NCBI GenBank assembly: GCA_029876055.1
Contig: CM056879.1
Span: 496,001-560,000 of the forward strand
Length of the DNA: 64,000 nt
Source: Madurella fahalii
Lineage: Eukaryota > Ascomycota > Sordariomycetes > Sordariales
Reading direction: 5' to 3'
The stretch's first letter is position 1; each line of letters opens with the position of its first letter. Below the pieces are notes generated by a model. That model searched no databases. It was given only the letters and a program-made list of their open reading frames with translations, and had not been told where the DNA came from. Positions 10,377-21,493 of the stretch are shown here, piece after piece. Both the position numbers and the translations under genes were made by a program.

Positions 10377-12244
10377 AGCAAAGTAGTCTACAATATACAA
10401 AAGCAGTACCTCTATATCGCCTAAGCGCTTTCAGATGTTAGTTAAGACCGCAGTCTGCACCTCTAATAGGAGGAGGAGTTTAGGGGCAGTGCCCGAAGGC
10501 GAGGACGAGAAACCGGTAGTAGTAGGGACAGCGAAAGACGAACCTACAGGCATAGTATACAACTAGCGTAGTTAGCGCTAGTACAGTAGGTAGCGACCTC
10601 GGCGGACTGGGGCCGGGGGGTAGAGAAATCCTTAAGGGTATATAGGACGGCATTACCAGTCTCCTAGACCTCCTCCTCTAGACCAGCAACCTAAGGAAAA
10701 GCACTATTAGTGCAAGAAATATATAGTTAAGAAGTAAAAAAAAAAAAAAAAAAAATTTAACTTATATCCTTACTAACAGCAGGGAACTCTATACGGTCGA
10801 AGGCCTCTATAAACTGGACTACCGTATTCAACGTATCGGGGGGACCTAAAAATAGTTAGATACCGCTAACAAACGCTATAGGAGCAGCGTAAAATAAGAA
10901 GGGGAGAACCTACCGGTAGGTAGATATAGTTGTAATATATATAGCAGAAATAGCGGGTACCGGAGCTCTTCTAGTTCTTATAGCTAGCAGAGGGACCCTT
11001 CTTCAGTATACAGTGGAGGTACAAGCAGTAGCTATATACAATCAGCGGGGAGCTAGCGGCTAAGAGAGGAATACTTATAGAATAACATAGCGGGCGCCCT
11101 CAGCAAGTTTGTTACGGGCCTTAGGGGTATTAGCGGTGGGTAGGGAGAATAGAGCGATATCGTCTTTGGCCTAGAGAAGCAGGTTAGGAACAGCGAATAT
11201 GGGAAAAGGGAGGACCAGAAACCTACTAAGGAGCTAGGGGACGTAGAAGTAGCTTTAGACTTCTTAGGGGAACCGCCGGGCTCTTTATTATCTTCAGCCT
11301 AAAAAAGGATCAGTATATATAGAGATCCTATAAGAGCAACGAAGGCACTACTTATAAGGCGTTTATCCGATATAGCGGACTAAATAGAGGGGGGGGGAAT
11401 ATAGAGAGTAGAATGTAGAGAGTAGAGCGAGAGAGCAGAGTAAGAGCAGTAAGGGCGGGGACAGTGACTATAATATACTAGGTAGTTAGTAGACCGAACT
11501 ACAGAAGTATAAAATAAGCGGTAGAGAAGTATAGAAGGTACGGGTAAAGGATAGAGAGGTAAGGGAGTAAGAAGGGCATAACCTACGAGAGCAAGACCGT
11601 AAGGAAAAAGAGAGGAAAGGAACTAGGAAGAGGAAAGCCCTCTTTATACCTAGAACTAGAGGAGGCCCTACTTTTCCTAAAAATAAGGCTAAAGATCAGT
11701 ATAAAGGAAGTTCGAGATAGTTGAGCCGGAACGACTATAATAAGTAAAGGCAGAGCTACCTCCCTACTACGACTATATAACCTAAATGCAATTACCTTAT
11801 ACTACCTACTCTAACTTCCTTTTCTTAGTAAAAACCCTCTCTCCCCTACTTCTAAGTCATTGAAGCTGCGTATACACTATTATTGAGACCAAGGGAAGGT
11901 ATAATACGCAGCCAAACAATCGCCGTACTATACAACGCAATGACCCCGATACTTCCGCACTTACAACCCGCAGCGTCTACATAACAACAAGCTCCGGCAG
12001 CTGCAAATGCCTACGCGGCGAGGAAGGCAAGGAAGGAGAGACGACATAGCAGCAACTCGAAGACCGCAAGAAAGTACTATAGGCGGCATCCCAACATCTA
12101 GCACCTCGAGCGCTACGCGGGGCAGGCAACCACGTAGCTAGTACGTACAAGGCCCGCAAACAAGATTGTCGACAGCATCACCTACGAAGGGGCACGTAGG
12201 CCAGATAGCTCCTAAGGGCAGGAGCCCGGAAGGAGGGAGGCTCT
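10377..12244. other. TA-rich repeat relic, not identified
   Basis: This 1.9-kb stretch is rich in TA dinucleotides and stop codons in all frames, with a run of A residues near 10737. It resembles the RIP-decayed sequence to its left. I recognise no protein domain. It lies between repeat copies C and D and is probably a further dead element. Confidence 0.4.
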
Positions 12245-12602
12245 ATAAGGACCGGCTGGGTAAGGTCGGCGTAGGCGCAGGACGGAAGCCCCGAAGCCGC
12301 AGCGCCGGCGGGGTCGCAAAAGCAACAACAACGCTAGGCCAGAAGGGCGAGGATATCGCATCAGAGGAGCGTCGAAGGAGCGTATAAGCAAGGTCGATGA
12401 CGGGGCAGCGAACGGGGTAAGTAAGCCCAGACACTGTCATCGCAGGGCATAAAGAGGGGGGTGGAAGACAGGACTTAGGAGAGAGACAGAGTTCAATGAG
12501 ACTACCATCCTACCCCTAACGAGCACTCTGCTCCTACGTTACGCGTGCACTGCTCGTACCCAGGCACTCTGGTCCTACTACCCTTGGGTCCTTGACCCTC
12601 AC
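12245..12602 (+). mobile_element. ~360-bp TIR element, copy D
   Basis: It is 358 bp long, from ATAAGGACCGGCTGGG to GACCCTCAC, and very similar to copy A. The terminal GTGAGG appears as ATAAGG, consistent with G-to-A change. It is immediately followed by a pogo-like TIR end. Confidence 0.75.
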
Positions 12603-12604
12603 AC

Positions 12605-12635
12605 TTATATATACCGCTCGCTTATAAGACACGTT
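12605..12635. repeat. Isolated pogo-like TIR end
   Basis: The sequence contains CGCTCGCTTATAAGACACGTTA, which resembles the TIR of the element at 17309-19170 (CTCGCTTATAAGATACGT) with an adjacent TA. It suggests that the relic at 10377-12244 belongs to, or sits within, a pogo-family element ending here. It marks the boundary of the repeat block. Confidence 0.5.
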
Positions 12636-13805
12636 ATATCTCCCCACAGTTTCCAAACTCGGTTCCTCCTCCCACTTCTTTACCATCATCACCAATCTTC
12701 TTTGGAAATAGCAGAATCATGGGGGAAGTGCCAAAGCGGTACGTCTCCCCGTCCTTATCCTTCCCTCCAGGTTTACCTCCATCATCTGCTTCACCCTTTT
12801 TTGTTTCCTCAGCCGGTTGCTCTGAGATTTGACCTGACCGGGGTTCTAGCCTGCGAAACCCCGGCTCGGGCCGAAATCCCTTCTGCAGAGCATCATACCT
12901 AGCCGCCTTGACAGCTTTCCCCCATTGTCCGGTCTGTTGACTTGGTTTTGTGGTAGCCCCTGATAATGAAGCACCGAGGAAAAACTCGCACGGCTCATTC
13001 GATTCAGCCTGAGGCCCTCGAGGGCGCCAAGTGCATTGATAGACCCCTGGCGGCTTCCTGCCGTCCGATAATTTCCCATAACCCGAGGGCTTGCTGGGGT
13101 TTGATGACACCAACTCCTGGTCCCCCTCCTGGTCCCCCTTCTGGTCGCCCTTCTGGTCCCCCTTCTGATCCCCCTTCTGATCCTCCTTCTGATCCTCCTT
13201 TTGGTCCCTCTTCTGGTTCTTCTTTTGTTCCTCCGTTTTGTCTTCCCGCTCCTGCATCCTTATTTCGCCACGAAGGAGAATGTCGCACCACTTGCCGTAG
13301 ACGGCGGTCCAGGGGAGGAAGAAATAGGCAATAGATAGCCTTTCCCATCAAGTGCACTGTGATGTTATGAGTGTCAAGTCGGTCAAGGCACCTAGCCTCG
13401 GTGCGTAGTAGGCTAATCAACGAGCGAGAGAGATGAGAGGCTATCATACCTAAGGTGTTTAATCATATCAGAGATATCCTTGAGCTCCGGGACAGCCGGG
13501 GCTAGATCTGGCTTGATACTCTCAAGATCTTTGACCACCATGTCCAAGAAATCGAAAACCTGGTGGACCGCGCCTTTCGTCACTTTCTACTCCAAAGTAT
13601 CCGAAAAGCTTTTGCGTTTAAAAGCCGACATTCTCACCCGTTGTGATTGTGTGTACTCCCAAGCGGTGGCAACGCTGAGAGATCCTCGGGGACCTGAACA
13701 TGTCGGTGGGGAGTCCTCATCAGGCCAACCGTTCTCTGTGTCTGGGAGCCAGCGGATGTCCAAAGGCCCAACAGGCTGCTGGGATGGCGTATAGCCTTCG
13801 GCCAT
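12634..13805 (-). CDS. Hypothetical protein with charged QKGD repeats
   Basis: I do not recognise this protein. The proposed model has three exons: 13805-13638 (ATG, MAEGYTPSQQPVGPLDIRW), 13586-13450 and 13339-12634, about 336 residues. Intron 1 is clean (GTGAGA...GAGTAG, 51 nt, phase 0). Intron 2 (13340-13449) has a GTATGA donor but needs the weak acceptor GGGAAAG to join the frame that reads YFFLPWTAVYGKWCDILLRG. The stronger acceptor CATCACAG gives an early stop. The third exon holds eight or so QK(G/E/R)D repeats (about 13130-13240), then a Gly/Lys/Glu-rich tail. It lies directly beside the repeat block. The N-terminal exons look coding; the C-terminal joining is uncertain. Confidence 0.5.
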
Positions 13806-14490
13806 GGCCGAAAGGGGGGAAATACAGACTATGGAGCTGAATAAGGTACTTGAATCGACCCTAGCGTTAACTTGCAGCAGAGATCAAGATACTCCGTTGT
13901 TATTATTTTGAAGATTGATACGGGCATGAAAAGAGACGGGAGCCCGCCATACCTGTTCTGCGGCGGTATTTCCAGGCAGAGGGCATCGGAAGCCGACCAT
14001 TCTGACTGCCGGAGTCGCCTACTGTGACTTGTTGGGCTGCAGTAAGTGCCTCGGGCTCAAAACAGGAGGGGCGTCAAATCACAACGAAAACTGAGATCCA
14101 CAAACACTGCTAATTCCTGTACGGTCAGCTCCGGCAGCCGCGAGACTGGCTATATGGAGGCTTTGTACTGGTACTTCCCTTTCTATCTTCGCCGGGAGTT
14201 GGAAATGGATGTGTTGGGCACCCATATAATTATGCAACCATTTCCCACCAAGTTCGAAGTCGTACACAAGTTGACGTCGTCCCATGAACATTTCCACCCA
14301 TGGAAAATTTTCGCATCCCTTTTGGTTGGATTAACGAATTTAAGTCGTAAATACATCCTCTTCCACTCCGCAACGCGAAGACTACCCGCACACACATACA
14401 CAAAGCGCCTACCTTGGTCTGGCTATCGATTTAACCAGAAAAGACCAGCAATAATTACTCTTTGCCGCACTGCCAGTGTACCAGACAGCC

Positions 14491-14961
14491 ATGCCCCCCA
14501 ACCGGTCAATCCTTGACAATAACAACAACCAACAATTTCCTGCTAGTGACACCGTGCCACCCGGACAACATCCCAAGACTCCACCAAGCAACAACTCTGA
14601 GTCATCCTCTCAGGCAGAGAAGAAACAAGATGCTGCTGGGTCGGTGGCGGCAGCCATCCCTCCGGGGTGGACCGACGACCCAGAGGAGATGGGCAAGGAT
14701 TTTTACTGGAACCCCACCGACGGCGAGGGGTACGCGCTCGCCAAGAGCTACGGCCTAGAGGAACCTGTTCCGATCATGAGGACGACGCGGGAGTCGGGCA
14801 GCGTGATCTGCATGTTTGGTGCCGCCGGCGACAAGTATTTCCTCTGGAACCAGATCGAAGACATTGTGTGCGAGATAGAGGAACCCACTTCGCCGGGCAC
14901 GATCAAGGAGGAGATTGCCAAGAAAGACTTTACGGGATTGAGGCTTAAAGAGCTCTCTTGA
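14491..14961 (+). CDS. Hypothetical acidic protein, 156 aa
   Basis: A single-exon reading frame starts at an ATG in MPPNRSILDNNNNQQ and ends at TGA 14959-14961. The first 50 residues are Asn/Gln/Ser/Pro-rich and probably disordered. From about residue 55 a compact acidic segment begins (IPPGWTDDPEEMGKDFYWNP), followed by GDKYFLWNQIEDIVCEIEEP. There is no signal peptide or membrane segment. I know of no function. The compositional shift and good codon usage support a real gene; a further upstream exon is possible. Confidence 0.6.
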   Translation: MPPNRSILDNNNNQQFPASDTVPPGQHPKTPPSNNSESSSQAEKKQDAAGSVAAAIPPGWTDDPEEMGKDFYWNPTDGEGYALAKSYGLEEPVPIMRTTRESGSVICMFGAAGDKYFLWNQIEDIVCEIEEPTSPGTIKEEIAKKDFTGLRLKELS

Positions 14962-16429
14962 TTTTTTTTCGAGCGGCAGGACGGGCTAGTCTAGTTGCAC
15001 CCGATGGCTGTATCAACTCATTTTTTTTGGTCTGCCGCATGTAAGGTATCATCAAAGAGAGGGGGATGCATGTAGCAGCAGAGACGGAGAGAGAGAGAGA
15101 GAAAGAGAGAACGAAAAAGAAGAGAAATCGAGATGGCAAAATCCCAACCTGTTTCGAACCTGCCTGCCTGCCTAGACTAGGTATCTACCTTACCTATGGG
15201 ATATCCCACAGGGGTTTGGATGCGTGTCGAGCTCGCACCGAAGGTCCTTGGTTGAACGCCAGAAACTTATCATTGGTCTTCTCATGTGTAGAGAAACACC
15301 CTCTATCAGAAGACGGAGGTGTGCATTGGGCATCAAGGGCATCCCAAATCTCCAGTCCTGGAGACCTGCAGTACCACCTGGCACCACCCATTTACTGAGC
15401 CTTCCTGGAGGGTAATACCTCAAATGAGAGGTGCCTTGGCGGCCATTTCATGCCGCTGACAAAATTGTCGAGACAAACACATCACTAAGTGTGGTATCAG
15501 CAGCTTGCACCCCGAGGCAAGCAGACCCTTCGGCACCTTGCAGTGAGTCAATACCGGCTTGAAAAATGCGGCCTGTTGCGGCGGCAGGCTAAAGAGACCA
15601 TCTTAGGTACCTTACAGATGATTCTGCGCCCTTGGCGCTTGTTGGCGGCCGACCACACCTCCGTCACGCTATGACGCTGAACCCGAGGGACCTGATCCAT
15701 ATGATGTGGTAACTTCCGAGACAGACGCTTTCCTCCTTTAGCAATCCCGAGCCGTAGCGCTAAACCGTGATGATACCATGCCGCACTATCTAGTCATCAT
15801 TGAGCTTGGTAAAAGAAGTGTCTACAACGTTAGGTTGTTCAGAAAAATGGATAACTCGACCTGGGCGCAACTACTTTAGAGACACTGGAAAAGGTGGAGA
15901 GCAACACTTTAGAATCCGAACATAATATTCATGATTTATCGACGTGTTCAAATTGCAGGTTTTTTCTTTTCCTTTCGTTGGAGTGAAGGAAAGCGCGGCT
16001 AAGTGGTGGTGGTAGAGGTCCCAAAACTGGGTCCTCGTAACTCCATCGCCATTTTAGACCCGTGGCAACTATAGCCGAGGCAGCCCAGACTGTGACCCCC
16101 TCGCTCAGTCTGGCTCAGTCTGGCTCAGGCCAAGGCGGCGATTGCTCAGTTCCGAAGAAGGAAAGGGAAATTCATGGTGTCGATTTAGGTGGTGAACGGG
16201 CTGTTACAGCAAACCACAATCACCAACCCTGACCCTTTCCAAGATCCCTTCTCGCCCCATCACATCCAGTTCGTACACTCGGTCCTTGGCAACCCAGCCG
16301 AAGCCGCCGGCAATCTTTCCTCTGCGCAGCATCCGCCAACATTGCCCCGGAAAACGTCGGCGCAGACATTGTTACACGGAGAGCAGGTGATGATCCGGGC
16401 AATTTCATCACGATTTGTGCGGCATTGCT
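14962..16429. other. Intergenic, no gene seen
   Basis: A purine-rich GAGA tract lies at about 15085-15130. TAGGTA/TACCTA-type short motifs occur near 15175-15200 and 15603. I find no supported gene; the short frames here lack splice signals and recognisable content. Confidence 0.4.
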
Positions 16430-16897
16430 CTTCCCGCTCTCACGCGGCAGTGTGCATATCAGCTCATCTGACCCTGCAGAAAAGCCCACCATCAACCAGC
16501 GCTACTTGGAACACCCGCTGGACCTCGAGGTGCTGGCGCGGTACCTCCGGTACGCAGAAACGATCGTACGAACCGAACCGCTGAGTCGCTTTATCAAGCC
16601 CAACGGCCGTCGTAATCCGGGAGCCCCTGTCGACTTGAGCGACCTGGCCCTGGCCCAAGAGTATACCAAAAGTCAGCACTGAGCTGCTGGCACCCAACAA
16701 GCACGTGCGCCATGTTACCACGAGAACGCGGCGGTGTGGTTGACCCCCAACTACGCGTTTACGGCATCGAGGGTCTACGTATCGTCGACGCGAGTGTGAT
16801 CCCCCTGGCTACTCGTGGAAACCCTCAAACAACGGTCTATGCAGTCGCTGAACGGGCGGCCGACTTGATCAAGGAGCAGTATGGAACTGGTGCATGA
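16430..16897 (+). pseudogene. GMC oxidoreductase C-terminal remnant
   Basis: The frame FPLSRGSVHISSSDPAEKPT to DLALAQEYTKSQH matches the GMC oxidoreductase C-terminal domain and stops at TGA 16680-16682. After a frame change it resumes as SCWHPTSTCAMLPRERGG and DPQLRVYGIEGLRIVDASVI, the highly typical GMC C terminus, and ends at 16897. GMC enzymes are FAD-dependent alcohol or sugar oxidases; the FAD-binding N-terminal half is absent. The upstream GNFITICAA piece extends the homology slightly. The frameshift and missing N terminus make this a pseudogene, or a gene with an undetected complex structure. Confidence 0.75.
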
Positions 16898-17308
16898 GGT
16901 GCTCCAGCTAGGATACGATATGTTTATACAACTTCGAGACGCTCGGATGGCATGTCGGTATCGGCGAGCCATAAGAAACCATTTCTTGATCATGATAAGC
17001 TCAAATTTGTCTCGGACGTTCGTAAACTACTAGTACCAATAGTCGGTATGTAGTAATGGGCCGGGACCTGCATGTAACGGACCCATACGAACTACCTCAT
17101 CCGGTAACACAGCCTTTCAGGGTGACCCTGATCTCGAGTTAAATAAAGCTAGGCAAGTTAACAGATTAGATCGATTCTGCCCAGTTCGTGCGAGATTCTC
17201 CAATTCGGATCCTAATTGAATCTCCTCGATTAAGGTAATCTTTGCAGAACACCGCTTCCAAACAATTTCCTGGTTGTTGCCTCCAATCGCCGAGAAACCA
17301 AGTAACTA

Positions 17309-19170
17309 ACGTATCTTATAAGCGAGATGAACATATAAACGAATTGAACACTTTGACCGCGACGCGTCTTCTCTCCATACCACAACCAAAATCCTCTACA
17401 CCCAACGATGTCTTCGGCTTCAAGAGAATCTAGGGTAATCTTAGCCCTTGAAGCTATTCAAAAGAACCCAAAACTTAGTCTCCGCGCCGCAGCCAAGATC
17501 TACAACATAACAGTCAATACCATCTGAAACCGACGCGACGGCAAGCCTGTACGATGCGACACCACACCCAACTCGCGTCGGCTTACGGATTCTGAAGAGG
17601 AGGCAATAGTTCAGTATATACTAGGCCTAATCGCACGCGCTTTTCCACCGAGACTGCGTGGTGTGGAAGATATGGCCAACTAACTTCTATGCGTACGCGA
17701 CGCGCCCCCTGTCGGCAAGCTCTGGGCCCACAACTTCGTCGAACGCAAGGAAAAGATCCGAATGCGCTGGTCATGTAGATATGACTACTAGAGGGCTAAG
17801 TACGAGGATCTAAAGGTCATTGGCAACTGGTTTGCCCTCGTACGGAATACCAAGGCTAAGTACGGCATTGTCGATAACGATATCTACAACTTCAACGAGA
17901 CGGGGTTTATAATAGGTATTATCTGTGTAGGTATAGTGGTTACGACCTCGGATGGCCGTAGCAAAGCGAAGCTGGCCCAGCCTGGTAACCGCGAATGGGC
18001 GACGGTAATCCAGGGCGTCAACGTACTCGGCTAGGCTATTCCTCCGTTCATCATCTTAGTCGCACAGTACTACCTCGCTAACTAGTATACCGAATACGAC
18101 CTCCTAGCCGACTGGCATATCGCAATAACCGACAATAGCTGGACTACCAATACGGTAGGCCTGGATTGGATCAAGCACTTCGACTACTATACAGCGCCTC
18201 GGGCAAAGGGTAAGTACCGGTTGTTAATCCTCGACGGCTACGAGAGCCATTATTCGACCGAATTCGAGCTCTATTATCAGTAGAACAACATTATAACGCT
18301 CTATATGCCTCCGCATTCCTTATACCTCCTCCAGCCACTCGATGTCGGCTACTTTAGGCCGCTGAAGAAGGCGTATAGTCGCTAGGTTAAAGACTTAATG
18401 CAGATACATATCAACCATATAAGCAAGTTCGAGTTCCTTTGCGGCTTCTGTAAGGCCTTCTTCGTCTCGATGACAGAGAAGAATATCCAGGGTGGCTTTG
18501 CAGGTACTGGCCTTATACCGTACGATCCAGAGAGGGTGATATCCAAGCTGGATGTGAAGCTTCGTATACCAATGCCCTTGAACTCGCGGGCCGGCACACC
18601 ACAACCTTGGGTCTTCCAGACACTACACAACCCTCGAGAAGCGACCTCGCAGTCAACGCTCATCAAGACTCGCATTGCCAACCATCAAAATAGCTCCCCA
18701 ACTTCGATGTTGGCTGCTGTAGACCAGCTTACCAAAGGTACAATGGCTGTAATGCACGAGGTCGCTCTTCTTCGGTCAGAGGTCTCTTCGCTCCGCAAGG
18801 CCAACGAGGTACTTAGTAAGCGCCGGAGAGCCAAAAGAACACGCATACAGCTTGGAGGATCACTTGCAGTACAAGATGTAAAGGATCAACTAGCCCAGAA
18901 GGCCGGGGTTGGGGAGGCGGTGCAAGAAAAGGAGCAGGATAGTAGTAGTGCAGGGGGGGGTCGTACGAGGGTTCGGTGCTGTGGTGTATGCGGCAAGCCT
19001 GGCTATAATGCGCGTACGTGCTAGGAGGCTGCAGAAGGGTCCGATTCAGCTGTTTCTGATGTAATTATAGTAGGTTCATAGTGTTGTTGTGTTGTAATTG
19101 TAGTTGACTGTTATAGTGTGGTAGTAAGTGTTCAACTCGCTTATATGTTCATCTCGCTTATAAGATACGT
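17309..19170 (+). mobile_element. Complete pogo/Fot1-like DNA transposon
   Basis: The element is 1862 bp with TIRs of 43 bp (17309-17351 and 19128-19170), starting ACGTATCTTATAAGCGAG. They differ at two positions, both A/G. TA target duplications flank it at 17307-17308 and 19171-19172. It encodes a DDE_1-type transposase broken by several stops. Much better preserved than the copy at 1-2652, it probably arrived later or suffered less RIP. Confidence 0.92.
17408..19024 (+). pseudogene. Pogo/Fot1 transposase, DDE_1 superfamily, with premature stops
   Basis: It begins at an ATG (MSSASRESRVILALEAIQKN) with a helix-turn-helix-like N terminus. It continues through YNFNETGF, ITDNSWTTNTVGLDWI and LLILDGYESHYS (DDE catalytic region), then NIQGGFAGTGLIPYDPERV. 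The last open segment is 18398-19024. The C terminus is CCGVCGKPGYNARTC, a CCHC zinc knuckle in which the His is Tyr (C-to-T). At least six in-frame stops (for example TGA after NTI, TAG for Trp) are consistent with RIP. It cannot make a full transposase. Confidence 0.85.
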
Positions 19171-19504
19171 TACGAGTAATTAAATGCCAAAAGACACAGA
19201 TGGAGATGCTGACATTGGGAGATTTGCTTTGCCTCCTCCTAAAAAATAAAAAATAAAAAATAAAAAAAATAAAGAAAAAAGATATATGCAATGGAATATA
19301 AATAACGTATTTAAATATAATAATCTTATGAAATACCTAACGAACTGTAAGGGTATCCGGATTTGTGCTCGCTGTTGTACCGAGTATATTGGTCACAGCT
19401 TTAGTACTGTTGTCTATAATGGCCTTAAATCGAGTAAGTACTCCCTTATTCTATAGTAGCGTCGACTTCATCACAGGGGATTCAGATAAGCCCCGAAGCC
19501 GGAA

Positions 19505-21352
19505 CTAAACCACCACCACCGACGCCCGTGACGCTAACCCCCGTTCCCCCCTCCCCTGCCGCGACGAGCTCCTACTATCGCTCCTCGACCGCGAGTGGCC
19601 GTCGCGTTCGGCCTTCCGCAGCCGCCGCTTGGTCTTGGAGTTATTATCCCACGCATTAGGCGGGTAATATCCGTCATTCCTCTGATCCCCGGGACGGCTA
19701 CGGCCGCGACCGCGGCTGTGGGGCTGGCTGCCCCCTCGCACCGTTGGTGGTGGTGGTGGTGGCGGTAGCAGTGGCCGGTCTGCTGGCCCCGACTGGGAGG
19801 AGTGCCGTGGTTTCCGCTCCCCTTCCCTCTCCGCGCTGAACCGGCTGTGGTTGTCCGACGTGTAGCTCGAGACGGAGGACGGGTAGGGAGCGGCGCTGAA
19901 GATGGAGCTGCGCGATGTGGATACCGCCGAGGATGAACGCGACGAGGCGTGGTGCACCATCTCATTATCCTTGATGGGTTGGTGCGAGGGCTGGGAAGGG
20001 CCGGTGTGATGCGGCGTTGTTGGGTGAGAGGCGGACACTCCAGCGGAGTGGTGGGAGCCAGAAATCTCATCATGATGAGATGGCAGGTTGTGGCGGGCTC
20101 GGGATGATGACCGCCTAGACGACCGGCCGCGTCGCCTGTCGCTCTGGTAACCGTACTCGTCGTCGTCATCAGCAGGACGAGGTCGGGATAATGTATGGGA
20201 GATGTTGGGATAGTTGCGGTGCCTAGCATCTGGCCTATCGAGTTTATCGATGTGTCCCGGATGCGGTTGGACGGACGGCTCCCTGGAAGCCATGTCTGAG
20301 GAGGAGCTACGGCGAGTTCGACGATCCCGGTCCTCGGTGGGGCGGGCTTGCGATGGCGGCCGTGAACTGCTTGACTGATGCCCAGGTCTCCGTTGATTAG
20401 GAGTTCTGGGACACGGGGTGTCCCAACCTTCGGCCTGGTGTTGTCGCTGTTGCTGCCGCAGTTGCTTACTTGCCGGGATATGATGGTATGAGCAGTCAGG
20501 ACCTACAATGACGGGTTGTGTTGGTGCGTGCCCTGAATCCGAAACAGCTGGTTGACAGTTGGTGTCGGGGCTGTGTGGCATGTACACTCGTGCCACATAT
20601 CGTGGTCGATTCCTAGGTCTGGCTGGCGGAAGGGTTTCATGGGGAGCTGTATGGGCAGATGGATCCATCGTGTGACTTGTGCGATGGATGCTTCCCTGCC
20701 GGGTATAATGGTAAGGTTGGGGTGAAGGCGTCCCTGCTACACTTTGAGACGGACTCGACAAGGGCGACTTTGGCAATGCAAAGATCTTATCGTAGGCTAC
20801 GGCCCAATATCTCCGAAACACGTCGAGATTCACATCCCGCTCCATGTGCCTCTCCATCCTTGTGGGATATTCCCTACAGTAATTCTGGGCCTGTTCGATG
20901 TCGTCACGAAGTTGCTGGGCGCGTATCTGGCACTGCTCCAGGGTGCCTGGGACGCGGTACCATGCATCGGCAAAGTTGGCGAGAAGGAAGGCTGTTGCCG
21001 TAGCGATCCTCACCCAGAGCGCGCATTCTTGGAGCCTGCGGTTGTAGAGCTTTGTCCGACTGGTCTTCATGTTGGCGAACCAGTGCAGCAGTCTAATTCG
21101 GAGACTGTTCTCGTAACTTTCGTGATATTCGACTGTATCCCGCACCTTGGCTTTGGAGTAGCGGAATAGACGGTTGGTCTCGACATGTAGGTCGGGGCGG
21201 ATGCCGTGACTCGGGTGAACGAAGCGACGTCCGTCATTGCGCCTGTAGAGACGATTGACCTCGGCCCTGGCCTCTTCGAGCCGTGCCAGACAATGTTGCG
21301 CATGTTCTTTGAGCTCGTCGAGATTCTTCTTGGATCGTCTTGCTTCTTTCAT
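19505..21352 (-). CDS. Hypothetical Arg/Ser-rich protein (conservative start)
   Basis: This is a long frame without introns. The first secure ATG (21352) gives about 615 residues starting MKEARRSKKNLDELKEH. Residues 1-190 are helical and charged, including a Trp/Tyr-rich segment (ECALWVRIATATAFLLANF). The rest is disordered: Ser/Arg/His/Pro-rich with RS dipeptides, an eight-proline run and a basic C terminus. The frame stays open upstream to a TAG at 21461-21463. Just beyond lies an ATG (21493) in the same frame, reading MDPGTWVTIA before the TAG. The true start may therefore be 21493 with the TAG recoded or edited, or an unseen upstream exon may exist. I do not recognise a function. Confidence 0.65.
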   Translation of the reverse strand: MKEARRSKKNLDELKEHAQHCLARLEEARAEVNRLYRRNDGRRFVHPSHGIRPDLHVETNRLFRYSKAKVRDTVEYHESYENSLRIRLLHWFANMKTSRTKLYNRRLQECALWVRIATATAFLLANFADAWYRVPGTLEQCQIRAQQLRDDIEQAQNYCREYPTRMERHMERDVNLDVFRRYWAVAYDKIFALPKSPLSSPSQSVAGTPSPQPYHYTRQGSIHRTSHTMDPSAHTAPHETLPPARPRNRPRYVARVYMPHSPDTNCQPAVSDSGHAPTQPVIVGPDCSYHHIPASKQLRQQQRQHQAEGWDTPCPRTPNQRRPGHQSSSSRPPSQARPTEDRDRRTRRSSSSDMASREPSVQPHPGHIDKLDRPDARHRNYPNISHTLSRPRPADDDDEYGYQSDRRRGRSSRRSSSRARHNLPSHHDEISGSHHSAGVSASHPTTPHHTGPSQPSHQPIKDNEMVHHASSRSSSAVSTSRSSIFSAAPYPSSVSSYTSDNHSRFSAEREGERKPRHSSQSGPADRPLLPPPPPPPTVRGGSQPHSRGRGRSRPGDQRNDGYYPPNAWDNNSKTKRRLRKAERDGHSRSRSDSRSSSRQGRGERGLASRASVVVV

Positions 21353-21493
21353 GGTCCGGGTGATGTCAGGAGCCTTGAGCACAGCGCCTACGGCTAGGGT
21401 GCTATGAACCCGGTACTCGACGTCAGCGCTGTCAGGCAAGGCTCGAAGGTATGAGGGTGCCTACGCGATGGTCACCCATGTTCCGGGGTCCAT

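Noticed and set aside
13004..13447. Minus-strand frame with many Gly/Pro/Glu repeats
   Set aside because: It is the out-of-frame shadow of the QKGD repeat exon and its intron.
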